Shown here in pieces: positions 1 through 8,806 of a DNA stretch of 64,000 bases (positions are counted from its first letter, which is position 1; each line of letters begins with the position of its first letter). Position numbers and translations under genes: made by a program. The notes beneath the pieces are model-generated. The model was not told the DNA's origin. It did not search any database and saw only the letters and a list, made by a program, of their open reading frames with translations. Origin of the DNA: Fodinibacter sp963747405 (GTDB lineage Bacteria; Actinomycetota; Actinomycetes; Actinomycetales; Dermatophilaceae); the NCBI GenBank assembly GCA_963747405.1, contig CAVVFG010000005.1:1-64000 (forward strand), given 5' to 3'.

Positions 1-18
1 TGGAGGTGTTGGTGAGCA

Positions 19-849
19 TCACAGGGCCTGGCTGTCGGTGTCAACGCTGGCGCGCTGGTTGAGCCGGTTTCGTTGCCGGTAGGAGGGTCCTTCGATGATC
101 AGGGTGTGCGCGCCGGAGGTGAGCCGGTCGATGGCGGACTGGGCGAGCAGCGCGTCGCTCATCATCGACATCCACTCGGCGGGTTCGCGGTTCGAGGTGA
201 CCACGGTGGCTGCTTTGTGGTGTCGCTCGACGATGAGCTCGTAGAAGTCGTTGGTCTCGGTCGCATCGAGCCTGCGCAGCGCGAAGTCGTCGAGGATGAG
301 CAGGTCGACGCGGGCGAGTTTGCGGATCTCGGCCTGCAGGGTGTTGTCCAGGCGTGCGGCGCGCAGGCGGGTGAAGAGCTTGTCGGCGCGGGCGGCGTGC
401 ACGCTGAGCCGGCGGCGGATACCGATGTGGCCCAGCGCGGTCGCGAGATGGGTCTTGCCGACGCCGACGGGGCCCAGGATGAGGACGCCGTGGCCGGCCT
501 CGGCGAACCTCATGCTGGTCAGGTCCGACAGCAGGGCCCGGTCGTAGGTGAGGTCGTCGGGTTCGTCCCAGGTGTCCAGGCGCATGGCCGGGTCCAGGCC
601 CGCGGTGCGGGCTCGCAGCATCGCTGAGCGGGACTCGCGGCGGGTGACCTCGTCGTCGAGGAGCAGCTGCAGGAACGCGGCGTGGCCCATCTTGCGGGCT
701 CGTGCCAGGGCGAGCCGCTCGGGCAGGGTGTCCTTGAGGCCGCCCAGCTTCAACGCCCGTAGGGTCGCCATCAGGTCGGCGCCGACCGGGTCCAGCGGCC
801 GGCTGGTCGCAGTGGTGGTGCTCGTGGCGCTCGTTGCTGTGGTGGTCAT
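19..849 (-). CDS. istB: IS21-type IstB helper ATPase
   Basis: This 276-residue protein is the AAA+ ATPase that assists the IstA transposase of IS21 elements in target selection. A Walker A motif GPVGVGKTH and a Walker B motif LLILDDF are visible, and the length is normal for the family. The ATG at 849 has GGAG about eight bases upstream, so it can be translated separately. There is no stop codon between istA and istB, however, and the two are in one continuous reading frame. In the neighbouring frame a tail ending LETTP closes with a TGA that overlaps this ATG (ATGA), the usual IS21 coupling, so the fusion probably came from a one-base shift in istA. Confidence 0.85.
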   Translation of the reverse strand: MTTTATSATSTTTATSRPLDPVGADLMATLRALKLGGLKDTLPERLALARARKMGHAAFLQLLLDDEVTRRESRSAMLRARTAGLDPAMRLDTWDEPDDLTYDRALLSDLTSMRFAEAGHGVLILGPVGVGKTHLATALGHIGIRRRLSVHAARADKLFTRLRAARLDNTLQAEIRKLARVDLLILDDFALRRLDATETNDFYELIVERHHKAATVVTSNREPAEWMSMMSDALLAQSAIDRLTSGAHTLIIEGPSYRQRNRLNQRASVDTDSQAL

Positions 850-2451
850 GGGGTGGTCTCCAGTTCTGTGTCGGGCGCGTTCGCGCCGCCGGGGATCAGG
901 GTCAGCTGGGTGCTGCGCGGTGGCGTACTCGGCCGGGTCGCGGGCGAACCGGCCGGTCGGTGCGCCGGCCGCGACGGGTAGTACTGGTTGCTCGCGTTCG
1001 GTCGCTTTGTCGAGCATCGAGGCGATCTTCGCCACCGATACGACGTCGAGGTCCAGCGAGCGTGAGCAGGCGGTCTCCACCGGTCCGGGTCCGTACCTGC
1101 GGACCAGGCCAAGGAGCCGGTAGACCGAGCGCATCCGGGTCCAGGGCAGCGGGTCGTCCAGGAGCCGCTCGGCGTAGATCCCGACGCACTGCCCGTGCCC
1201 GGCACACGCAGCGATCAGCGAGGTGAGGTCGCGCATCGCGTACCCGGCCCGCTCGGCGGGCAGGTCGGCACGGTCGGTCGACCGGCCGCCGGGACGCTGC
1301 CTGGGATGGGTCTTGACCAGCTGCCCGCGTGCGTAGAGCTTGACCAGCTCGCTGTCGGCGCGGGCGTCGAGGTACTGCCCGATCCACTGCGCCGGCAGCG
1401 AGTACAGAGCTCGTGCGACCTCGACGTGGAAGTCGCGATGGACCTTGACCCGGGTGAAGACCGGCAGGTCGTAGGGCTCGGGCACGGGCAGCAGACAGCA
1501 GGCCTCGACCTCGTTGAACATCTCGACCGGACGAGCAGCGGTGGTCCCGTGGATCCGCATCCCGGCCCGCTGCGCGCACCAGACCTCGACGTGGGCTTGG
1601 GCGTCGGCCAGGTCGGTGAAGTTCTCGCCGGCCCAGAAGTTGCCACGCACGTACTGGACCGCGCGTTCGACCCTCGGCTTGTCCTGAGGGGTCCGGACCC
1701 GCGCCGGGTCGGTGGCGAACCCGACGTGCTGGGCATAGTCCAACCAGCCGGTGCTCAACCGCGGGTTCACGGCGTCGGCGTCGGTGACCACCGCCTTGAG
1801 GTTGTCAGGAATCAGGACCTTGAAGACACCGCCGAAGAAGGTCCAGGCCGCCTCACAGCCGGCGATCATCGAGGCCAGTGTCTGGGAGTAGGTCAACCAC
1901 ACGAACATGTGCCGGCTGACCACGGCGGTGAAGATCAACGCGTGCACCCGGCGCTTCCGCCCGGTCTCCGAGTCGAGCAGGAACCCGAGTTGGGCGAAGT
2001 CGATCTGGCACTCCACACCGGGCTCGCCGTCGTTGACCCGCACGGTGGTGAACTTGACCCGGAAGCCGCACCGCTCGACCGCGAACCGGTGCAACGTGCG
2101 GTACGGGACCACACACCCTTGGCGGGCGAGTAGCTCCTCAATCTTCACCACCGACAAGGCGTCCTGGCCAGGACCACCCTTCACCCACGCCGCGATCTGG
2201 TCCTGGCGGGCCACCAGCAGCTCCCAGGCTGCGCCGTGCCCGTTCGGGCGGACCGGGCGGACCGCGGCGACCACCGCGCCGACCAGCTCATCACTCAACG
2301 CCTCGACACCTGCGTCGCGGACCAGGCCCGAAGCCTCGGCCGCCGCGACGTAGCGGCGGGCGGTCTTGCGGTCCACACCCGCCCGCTCGGCGACCTTGCG
2401 CAGCCCGGCCCCCTCGAGCCAACCGCGCAGCACCTCACGCACCTCAACCAC
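850..2451 (-). CDS. istA: IS21-type IstA transposase, 3' end frameshifted into istB
   Basis: This is a DDE transposase of the IS21 family, about 534 residues. An N-terminal HTH (VEVREVLRGW, GVDRKTARRYV) is followed by an rve core with the acidic residues in CQIDFAQLG, IPDNLKAV and PRVERAVQYV. I chose the GTG at 2451 because AGGGAGG lies five bases upstream and related IstA proteins begin with VEVREVL. Upstream in-frame codons to 2472 lack a ribosome site. Near position 910 the frame appears to slip: the alternative frame reads QLTLIPGGANAPDTELETTP and then stops at the istB ATG. As written, IstA therefore runs directly into IstB as one roughly 810-residue polypeptide. Whether the fusion is active cannot be told from the sequence. 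Confidence 0.8.
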
Positions 2452-2550
2452 ACCGACCTCCCTGAATCCCACGCTTGATGACCTCCACGTCGACGAACAA
2501 GACGTGGCGAGTCAACGAGCAGACCGAGGAACCCTCGACGCGGCGCGCCG

Positions 2551-2636
2551 GGTGGTCCCACGACTGGCAACCCAGGTGGTCCCATGAAGCTGGCAGAAAA
2601 CCGCTCAGAGCGGTCCCATGCTCATGGCAGGCGACA
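2551..2636. repeat. IS21 right-end multiple terminal repeats
   Basis: Three related copies are visible on the plus strand: GGTGGTCCCACGACTGGCA at 2551-2569, GGTGGTCCCATGAAGCTGGC at 2576-2595, and CGGTCCCATGCTCATGGCA at 2611-2629. They are followed by GGCGACA, which ends the element. A small palindrome CCGCTCAGAGCGG sits between the second and third copies (2601-2613). Such arrays are the transposase binding sites of IS21 elements. Confidence 0.7.
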
Positions 2637-2785
2637 TGCGCGTACCTGGTCGTGACCTCGGCCCGAGACTGCATCGACAACCCACTCTCCATGCCCCAAC
2701 ACGCTCACCGCTACGCGGGCATTCCTACGTGAGGCACGGACGGCGTTTCGCGGGCAGTCTTCGTGAGTCTCGTCGTGACCTTGTG

Positions 2786-2846
2786 TCTGACCCCTCTGAA
2801 CTGCGAGAATGTCTCTGGACCGACTCCGTGGACACGGGGGGTCAGA
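2786..2846. repeat. 9-bp inverted repeat upstream of integrase remnant
   Basis: TCTGACCCC at 2786-2794 is mirrored by GGGGTCAGA at 2838-2846, a perfect 9-bp inverted repeat with a 43-base spacer. It lies in the gap between the IS end and the recombinase start at 2913. It may be a recombinase arm site, an operator or a hairpin, and nothing else in the sequence decides between these. Confidence 0.4.
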
Positions 2847-2912
2847 GATGGACACCAGTAATCAGCGATATGGCACGCAGATGGCACGAGGCCGCCGCTC
2901 CGAGCGGGTGTC

Positions 2913-4142
2913 ATGAGCGGTCGGAAGGGCCGACGGGGGTTCGGCCGGATCCGAAGGTTGCCGTCCGGGCGCTGGCAGGCGAGCTACGTGGCTCCCGACC
3001 TGCGCCGGACCAACGCGCCGATCACCTTCCTTAGCAAGGCCGATGCCGAGGGCTGGCTCGGTGTGGAGCGGCAGAAGATCGTCCACGGGGAGTTCGAGCG
3101 CCCCGAACCGCCGGCGCCTCCGACCGCCGTAGTGACGTTCACCGACTACGCGACAACCTGGGTCGCAACCCGGGAGATCAAGCCGAAGACGCGTGAGGGC
3201 TACGAGCACGTGCTCAACAAGTACCTCGTGCCGCGGTTCACCAGCCGGCCCATCGCCGACATCACGCCTGCTGACGTCCGCACGTGGTGGGCATCGATGA
3301 ACCCAGACACCCCGACCGTCCGGGCGCGCTCCTACGCGCTCCTCAAGGCCGTGCTGAACACAGCAGCCGCAGATGACCTCATCGACGCGAACCCGTGCCG
3401 TATCCGCGGAGCCTCGAACTCGCCGCGGGCTCGTGACGTCCGGCCGGCGTCGGTCGAGGAGCTGTCCGCCATTGTCGAGGCAATGCCCGAGCAGTACCGA
3501 GCGCTGGTGCTGCTCGGCGCCTGGTGCGCCCTGCGCAGCGGGGAGCTGCTCGAGCTGCGTCGCCGGGACGTCGACGTCGTCCACGGCACCGTACGGGTCG
3601 AGCGCGCGGTCTCCTGGGTCAGGGGCAAGGCGGTCACCGGCACCCCGAAGTCGGCGGCTGGCACGCGCACGGTCGCGATCCCGCCGCATATCGTTCCAGC
3701 GGTGACCCAGCATCTCGAGGAGTTCACCGGATCTGCTGCCGACGCACTCCTCTTCCCTGGCGCCAACGGCGTCTCGAACCTCCAGCCGTCGACGCTGTAC
3801 AAGTACTGGCAGCCGGCTCGGGTGTCGGCGGGTCGACCGGACCTCCGCCTTCACGACCTGCGCCACACCGGCGCGACGATGGCCGCGATGGCCGGCGCAA
3901 CCTTGGCGGACCTCCAACAGCGACTTGGGCACAGCAGCGTCAACGCCGCCCTGCGCTTGGGCCCACATCCACCACCGCGCCGCTTGACAAAACAGAACCT
4001 GGGATGTCTGCCGCGGTGCGCTAGAGAGCTTGGTCGCCGAGGATGTCAGCGAGCAACCACCTGCCCCTGCCGTCCTGGACGAGGGACCAGACGTCATAGT
4101 TCCCGGGGTACATCGAGTCGCCGGAGGCGACCTCGTAGGTGA
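2913..4142 (+). pseudogene. Tyrosine recombinase/phage-type integrase without catalytic Tyr
   Basis: The first ~350 residues form a tyrosine recombinase. There is an Arm-type N-terminus (RIRRLPSGRWQASYVAPDLR), a SAM-like core-binding domain (about residues 70-170) and a catalytic domain with the Arg box CALRSGELLELR, the HxxR box LHDLRHTG and LGHSSVNAALR. The related remnant at 6.5 kb continues with YQHA, which holds the nucleophilic tyrosine. Here the frame instead enters LGPHPPPRR and a low-complexity Arg-rich tail to 4142, so the catalytic tyrosine and the normal C-terminus are missing. The last ~120 bases overlap the lipoprotein gene on the other strand, so the real coding similarity ends near 3950. 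The ATG overlaps a preceding mini-ORF stop (ATGA). Confidence 0.75.
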
Positions 4143-4476
4143 CCCGCAGGCCCACTGATTGGGCGTACGCACCAGCGGGTCCGGACTGCGCGGGCGTGGC
4201 GTCTTCGTCCGCGAGGTGCCACGTCGTGATCCGCTGCGGGTGCTCGATCCAGCCGCCGGCGGCCTTCTGGTCCTGCACCAACCGGGGCGTCATGATCGCT
4301 TCGACACTGCCCACATCGCCAACGGCCAGACGACTCATGACCTGCTCCAGCGTGGCTTGGGCTGTGCCGGTGTTGTCGATCGGAACCACCGGCTGATGAG
4401 GCTGAGCACAGCCGCCAAGGACCCCGACCAAGGCGACGGAGACCCACAGGCCCCTCAGGCGTGCACGCACACCCAC
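4021..4476 (-). CDS. Small putative lipoprotein, function unknown
   Basis: The product has about 151 residues from the GTG at 4476. The N-terminus VGVRARLRGLWVSVALVGVLGGC is an export signal with a lipobox (LGGC), so the mature protein should be lipid-anchored on the outer face of the membrane. The remaining ~120 residues have a mixed helix/strand pattern ending in YDVWSLVQDGRGRWLLADIL, reminiscent of NTF2-like lipoproteins, but I do not recognise the family. The reading frame stays open upstream to 4839. That part is antisense to the small plus-strand gene at 4630 and has no ribosome site, so I exclude it. Its 3' end meets the ruined 3' end of the integrase. Confidence 0.6.
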   Translation of the reverse strand: MGVRARLRGLWVSVALVGVLGGCAQPHQPVVPIDNTGTAQATLEQVMSRLAVGDVGSVEAIMTPRLVQDQKAAGGWIEHPQRITTWHLADEDATPAQSGPAGAYAQSVGLRVTYEVASGDSMYPGNYDVWSLVQDGRGRWLLADILGDQAL

Positions 4477-4629
4477 ATCATCGGTCAGCCACTGCCCGCG
4501 ACGACAGCATTCTGATGAGTTGCCGCGGTGTGGCGCGCGATTGACGGCGTTTACGGAGCCGCTGCTGGCCCGGGTGATGCGTCCAGCGGATATGCCACCG
4601 ACCGCGCGGTGGGTGGCTAGTCTCGGCGC

Positions 4630-4845
4630 GTGAAGCGGATGGTTGTTGACGGGCAGCTCTTCGATGTCAGTGAGCGAGTCGCCGAGCCAGGCGTTTACGA
4701 CTGTCAGTGGGTTTCCGGTCCGAACGAGGGCTACGGCTTCGCGACTGCAGCGTACGGGGATGGGCGCCTGACCGACGCTGAGCTCGAGGACGGCATTCGC
4801 AACTTCCTCAGCCAGATCGACCCCACCACGGGCTACCACGGGTAG
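4630..4845 (+). CDS. Small hypothetical protein (71 aa)
   Basis: The GTG at 4630 opens a 71-residue acidic protein with normal high-GC codon use and sensible secondary structure (VVDGQLFDV, YDCQWVSGPNEGYGFATAAY). No Shine-Dalgarno sequence is seen, so the transcript could be leaderless. The family is not recognised. It lies inside the segment bounded by the two integrase remnants and so is probably cargo of a decayed mobile island. Confidence 0.5.
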   Translation: MKRMVVDGQLFDVSERVAEPGVYDCQWVSGPNEGYGFATAAYGDGRLTDAELEDGIRNFLSQIDPTTGYHG

Positions 4846-4951
4846 GGCATCGGCTCACGCCGCGAAGTGCACTGTCATGCCGCATTCCGCGCGGTCCCTA
4901 ATGGCGTCGCAACCCTCCGCGCCGGGGGAGTGTCCCTGTGCCGCCGGCTCG

Positions 4952-5491
4952 TCAGTCTCGTGGACGCTCGGGGATGAGTGCCTGCGCGTCGTACGTGACG
5001 TCCTCCAGCTTGGTCATCACCTCGAGTGCCTCCGCCCCGTATGCCTTGAGCGTCAGTTGGACCGCTTCCTCCGGGTCCACCTGCAGCACCGTTGCCAGGG
5101 TAGTGATGTCCGCGGCATCGCGTGCTCGGCCTGCCGCCAACTTCATTGCGAGCAACTGCTCGAGTGATGCCATCTGAACCCGCAGCCCTGGGGAGCTGGG
5201 TGGTGTGAGGGCGTCAGCGGGGATGGGTGGGAGGAATGGGCGGGCGGCTCCGTTGAGCCACCCCTCGGGCAGGCCGAGCTCGTCGGCCATCTGCGCAACC
5301 ATGTGGGCGACCCGGTCATCGGTCGTGATGCCGTCGATGTCTTGAGTGCGGCGGTCCGTGTCGGGAAGGTGTAGCGAGATCGCCGCGCCTCCGACGACGT
5401 AGACAGTCGCCGCGATCCCGGCGGCGCCGAGGCGTTGGTCGAGTTCGTCCAGCAGCTGGCGGATCTGGGCCGCGTCGAGGTCGAAGCTCAC
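4952..5491 (-). CDS. Nucleotidyltransferase-fold protein, toxin-like (DUF6036/AbiEii type)
   Basis: This 179-residue protein has the minimal nucleotidyltransferase signature: a glycine pair in VVGGAAISLHL followed by the metal-binding DxD in TQDIDG. Proteins of this class (AbiEii/MenT-like and DUF6036) act as toxins in type IV toxin-antitoxin pairs, usually by transferring nucleotides to RNA. That role is inferred from the family and not shown here. Its start codon overlaps the stop of the upstream HTH gene by four bases (ATGA, 5488-5491), so the two are translationally coupled, with the regulator made first. Flanking recombinase remnants point to horizontal transfer. Confidence 0.7.
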   Translation of the reverse strand: MSFDLDAAQIRQLLDELDQRLGAAGIAATVYVVGGAAISLHLPDTDRRTQDIDGITTDDRVAHMVAQMADELGLPEGWLNGAARPFLPPIPADALTPPSSPGLRVQMASLEQLLAMKLAAGRARDAADITTLATVLQVDPEEAVQLTLKAYGAEALEVMTKLEDVTYDAQALIPERPRD

Positions 5492-6045
5492 GCCGTGATC
5501 AGCTCACGCTCGTTGATCTGGATGCCGAGCGCGGCGAGGCCTTCGTCCAATGGTCGGCCTCGCCTCACCGGCAACGGAGCCCAAGGCTCGCGCAGCGGCA
5601 TGGGGGCAGCGAGCCACTGGGGGATCGGCCGCCCGTCGCGCGCGGTCTCGCGCAGGATGGTGTGCGCCAGCGTCTTCCACGGGCCAGTCAAAGCCAGTCG
5701 TGGGGAACCCGTGGCCCAGATCGCGCGACGGGCCGGCGTGCTCAGTGCGAGGGACTGGTCACGTCCTTGGAGCAGCATTCGCATGGCCCACACCGGATCT
5801 GAGTCGCAGTGGGTGGCGACTGCGTCGATGACATCCGAGGCCCGCATCCATGTGCGATTTGCTGCCTGCTCGGCTGCGTCTTCGAGGTCGAGCAGAACCA
5901 GTGCTGAGGGGACGGTGCGACCGGCCAGGTAGTCCCCCAGTCGCGAAGGCGTGCACCCGACCGCATGCGCCGCCTGGCTCTGGTTGAAACCGGCAGCCTC
6001 GATCAGCGTCGCGAGGCGCCTGCGCAGACGGTCCCTGGAACTCAT
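5488..6045 (-). CDS. HTH regulator, probable cognate antitoxin
   Basis: From the ATG at 6045 the protein has 185 residues. Residues 1-60 (SRDRLRRRLATLIEAAGF, NQSQAAHAVGCTPSRLGDYL) form an XRE-like helix-turn-helix. The remainder is helical and ends in a short strand region before the overlap with the nucleotidyltransferase gene. The frame stays open to 6108, but those extra codons cross the operator, so 6045 is preferred. A perfect palindrome directly upstream (6057-6076) overlaps a plausible promoter, as expected for an autorepressed antitoxin operon. It could be a non-antitoxin regulator, but the gene order and coupling favour an antitoxin. Confidence 0.7.
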   Translation of the reverse strand: MSSRDRLRRRLATLIEAAGFNQSQAAHAVGCTPSRLGDYLAGRTVPSALVLLDLEDAAEQAANRTWMRASDVIDAVATHCDSDPVWAMRMLLQGRDQSLALSTPARRAIWATGSPRLALTGPWKTLAHTILRETARDGRPIPQWLAAPMPLREPWAPLPVRRGRPLDEGLAALGIQINERELITA

Positions 6046-6056
6046 GCAAGCAACTG

Positions 6057-6076
6057 TATACCCAAATGTGGGTATA
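6057..6076 (-). promoter_or_regulatory. Palindromic operator over the HTH/nucleotidyltransferase promoter
   Basis: TATACCC AAATGT GGGTATA is a perfect 7-bp inverted repeat. On the minus strand the downstream arm supplies a -10-like TATACA, 18 bases after a -35-like CCGACA. The start codon at 6045 follows within a few bases of the expected transcription start, so the mRNA may be nearly leaderless. A dimer of the HTH protein bound here would block polymerase. Confidence 0.65.
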
Positions 6077-6110
6077 TTTGTCGGCCCCTCCGCAACCCCG
6101 GTCGACAAGC

Positions 6111-6566
6111 CGGCGCGAGATAGTGGCGGGCTACCTGCTGCCGACGCTGGGGCGGATGCCCATCGACACGATCACGCCGAGCGTGGTGCGCACCTGGTGG
6201 TCGCGGCTGCCGGCCGACAGGCCGACCGTGCGCGCTCGCAGCTGCGCGCTATTGAAGGCGGTGATGAACACCGCGGTTGCCGACGAGGTGATCGACAGCA
6301 GCCCCTGCCGAATCCGCGGGGCCGCCAACACGCCCCGAGCCCGTGAGATCCGCCCGGCGACGATCGAGGAGCTCGAAGTGCGCCGTCGGGACCGGCACAC
6401 CGGGGCCACGATGGCGGCGTGGGCAGGGGCAACGCTGGCGGAGCTGCAGGAGCGACTCGGCCACAGCAGCGTCAACGCCGCACTGCGGTATCAGCATGCC
6501 GCGCGGGGGAGAGACCAAGAGATCGCGGCCGCCTTTTCCGCGATGGCGAGGGGTTCCAGTGCCTAG
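6111..6566 (+). pseudogene. Second tyrosine recombinase remnant with internal deletion
   Basis: The reading frame matches the core-binding domain of the recombinase at 2913 (YLLPTLGRMPIDTITPSVVR, TVRARSCALLKAVMNTAV, CRIRGAANTPRAREIRP). It then jumps from EELEVRRRD straight into RHTGATMAA. The catalytic Arg box and the start of the HxxR box are therefore deleted, as is the whole N-terminal domain. The C-terminus is intact, with LGHSSVNAALRYQHA carrying the nucleophilic tyrosine that the first copy lost. The two copies are diverged paralogues and not a recent duplication. Together they bracket the toxin-antitoxin-like pair. Confidence 0.75.
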
Positions 6567-6732
6567 TCCGGGCTCGCTCGAACCCACATAATGCTGATGA
6601 GCGTGCGGCGCCAGGCCGTAGTAGGGCAAGGTATGGCCCGCAAGGAAGTGGTACGGGTCGACGCTGGCGCGCGAGGGTTGCGTCGTCATGGCAGTGGCCC
6701 TGCCCTTCACATCTCCGCTGAGAGGTACTGGA

Positions 6733-7650
6733 ATGTCCAGTCAGGCTGTCCTGATCAACGGCTTCGGCGTGCTCTTCGTGATTTTGAACGCGTTCGGGTT
6801 AGGCCTCAGGCTGCCTGTCGGCAAGCTGTTGGGCCAGGTCGTCGCCCATCGAAGAATCGCGGTGTGGCTGCTGTTGATCAACTTCGTCGTCATCCCCATC
6901 GTCTTTGTTGGCTACTTGCTGACGATCGCCGCGTCTATTCCAGGAGAGATCAAGGTCGGGTTCTGCGTGGCAGCCCTGTGTGCAGGCATGCCGTTCGCCC
7001 CCGTCCTCGCCAAGCTGGCCAAAGCCGACGACGGCCTCGCCACCACCCTGCTGGTGATCTTGACTTGCGCGACCGTTATCGCACTTCCGCTCGGGTTGCC
7101 CCTCGCCATCGATGCGGTGGATGCGAACCTCAAGACCTCTGCCTGGGATATTGCTTGGCCGCTGCTGCTCTTTCTGCTCCTGCCGCTCGTTCTCGGGAGC
7201 GCCTTCAGGGTTTGGTGGCCGGACCTGACGCAGCCCCTGGCGCAATGGGTCACCCGAGTCGCGATTTTGTCTCTGCTCTTCAATCTCAATTTCACGTTGG
7301 TTGCGTACTGGAGTCTGTTCGTCCAGACCTGGGGAACCGCCAGCTACATCGCGGCTCTCGCTGGCCCATTCATCGGCTTGGGGTGTGGCTACCTTCTCGT
7401 CACTGGCCTTCGGGTCAAAGAGGTGGGAAGCAGGCATGCGACCGAGGTGACCACGGCGGTACGCAACGTCGCCCCCATGCTCCTGATGATGATCTTTCCC
7501 TTTGGGGCCGACCCGCTTGTCACCGTGTCCATCACCATCCTGAACACCGTCGGCGTCACGGTCATCGTGCTATTCGTTCTCATGTGGCGGCGGCGCGCAC
7601 CAACAGGCAGCGGCGCGATGACCGACACGACGGTCCAAACTGCGACCTGA
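6733..7650 (+). CDS. Bile acid:sodium symporter (BASS/SBF) family transporter
   Basis: This is an integral membrane protein of about 305 residues with eight to ten hydrophobic helices (VLFVILNAFGLGLRL, WLLLINFVVIPIVFVGYLL, LLLFLLLPLVLG, YIAALAGPFIGLGCGYLLV). SBF-family features include GMPFAPVLAKLA and the AVRNVAPMLLMM stretch. BASS members move organic anions with sodium, and the substrate here is unknown. I chose the ATG at 6733 because GAGAGG lies eight bases upstream. The longer form from 6688 adds a polar leader without a ribosome site. The start codon sits between the arms of ACTGGA-ATG-TCCAGT. There is no obvious partner gene. Confidence 0.75.
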   Translation: MSSQAVLINGFGVLFVILNAFGLGLRLPVGKLLGQVVAHRRIAVWLLLINFVVIPIVFVGYLLTIAASIPGEIKVGFCVAALCAGMPFAPVLAKLAKADDGLATTLLVILTCATVIALPLGLPLAIDAVDANLKTSAWDIAWPLLLFLLLPLVLGSAFRVWWPDLTQPLAQWVTRVAILSLLFNLNFTLVAYWSLFVQTWGTASYIAALAGPFIGLGCGYLLVTGLRVKEVGSRHATEVTTAVRNVAPMLLMMIFPFGADPLVTVSITILNTVGVTVIVLFVLMWRRRAPTGSGAMTDTTVQTAT

Positions 7651-7747
7651 AACGTGCGCGCAGAAGCGCGCTACTCCCAGATCGTGTGCGCTGGGCACGC
7701 GCCCATGCCGCGTGTGGTGGCAAAGCAGACCGGTCGCCACGACCGAG

Positions 7748-8056
7748 TCACGAGTCGGGAAGGTAGGCGTACCAACCATGCGTCTCGGGTCTCTGATCCT
7801 CTAGGTGCGCTTCGTCCGGCAGAGGGCCGGACTGCAACGTCAGCCTCCAGCCGTGACCATCCCGGTCATGCTCAACCCACATACCGTCGTGCCAGCTGCG
7901 ACCCCAGTCGCCCGCTCCGACACTGCTGTAGCGCAGCTGCCATACCCAGTCCGTGCGCTGGAAGTGATCGCAGTTGATGTCCGCGCCGTCCCCGTTAGCG
8001 TCAACGACGGCCGCTGCGCGGTCACCGAGCGTGCGGACCGCCCGCGAAGCCGTCAT
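7748..8056 (-). CDS. Hypothetical protein, possibly a decayed remnant
   Basis: The C-terminal ~85 residues read like a real globular protein (NCDHFQRTDWVWQLRYSSV, WHDGMWVEHDRDGHGWRL, HGWYAYLPDS), with many Trp and Asp residues. The ATG at 8056 is the most likely start. The frame stays open to 8143, but that extension is compositionally odd. No family is recognised and no Shine-Dalgarno sequence is visible. It lies between the transporter and a broken HTH-like gene, in a stretch of general gene decay. Confidence 0.4.
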   Translation of the reverse strand: MTASRAVRTLGDRAAAVVDANGDGADINCDHFQRTDWVWQLRYSSVGAGDWGRSWHDGMWVEHDRDGHGWRLTLQSGPLPDEAHLEDQRPETHGWYAYLPDS

Positions 8057-8205
8057 CCCAACCGCCGACGTCGATGACGGTCGCGTCGTCCAAGCCGCCC
8101 ATTCAAAGATGATCGCAGCGCAGCTTTGAGTGCACGAGTACATATTCGCAAGGCACCGTCGACGTCGACACTCATCTCCCGCGGCGCGTGCGCTTTGGCT
8201 GTGAG

Positions 8206-8760
8206 TCAGGCGACCTTGTCGGCGTATCGCTGGCGGGCTGCTTCGCCGCTGGTGCCGACGAACGCCCCGATGGCCGACCAGGACATACCCGAGATACGGG
8301 CTGCCCGGATCGCGTCGATGACGTGCTGTTCGGCCGCGGAGCGCTCATGGATGGCGACACGCAATAGGGCCACAGCCTCGGCGTCCTGCTCGTCGCCTGG
8401 CGCAGGCCAGCGGATGGTTGGGGATGGGATGGTTGCCAACGAGGACTTGCGCGCGCTCGGCGCGAACAGCCCCGCGCCGGCGGCATGCGACGAGAGCAAC
8501 GCTGGGATGTCGCTCGCTGGAGGGCCACACCTTCGACGAGGGAGCGGACGAAGTGGCCACGGGTGTGTGAGTGCCGTACGCCGAGCAAGGCGCCGATGAG
8601 AGTCGGGTCCCACAGCGGGCCACGCTCGGCGAGCAGGGACGGGAGCGGGATCAGGCCGTCACTTCCGGGGTGTACCGATGCCGCCAGCTCGAGCAGCTCG
8701 GCATCGGTGGTGCGCTCCCCCCGGTGTCCCGTCCGAACACCGACCCGGCCACCTCCATTC
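8206..8760 (-). pseudogene. Frameshifted gene with C-terminal sigma-region-4-like HTH
   Basis: Two minus-strand frames each look coding over part of this interval. Between about 8735 and 8520 one frame reads TTDAELLELAASVHPGSDGL and PLWDPTLIGALLGVRHSHTR. From about 8530 to 8206 a different frame continues and ends with IRAARISGMSWSAIGAFVG then TSGEAARQRYA, a classic HTH resembling sigma region 4. A start at the ATG of 8759 falls in a third frame. The simplest reading is one ~185-residue gene broken by at least one or two frameshifts. Its function is unknown. Confidence 0.4.
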
Positions 8761-8806
8761 AACCGAGCACCTCGGTCGGGTCGGCGGGGAGCGGGCCCGA
8801 CCCCCT

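Larger units (their letters stand above)
1..2636 (-). mobile_element. IS21-family insertion sequence, left end outside window
   Basis: The element carries an IstA-type transposase and an IstB-type ATPase in the usual order on the minus strand. Its right end has three spaced copies of a GGTCCCA-type repeat that finish at a CA dinucleotide near 2635-2636. On the minus strand this end begins TGTCGCCTGCCATGAGCA, and multiple terminal repeats with TG...CA ends are typical of IS21 elements. The other end and any target duplication lie before position 1. The element abuts a decayed integrase region, so this part of the window is a hotspot of mobile DNA. Confidence 0.85.

Noticed and set aside
4477..4839. 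N-terminal extension of the lipoprotein frame
   Set aside because: It is antisense to the small plus-strand gene at 4630, lacks a ribosome site, and the lipobox signal starts at 4476.
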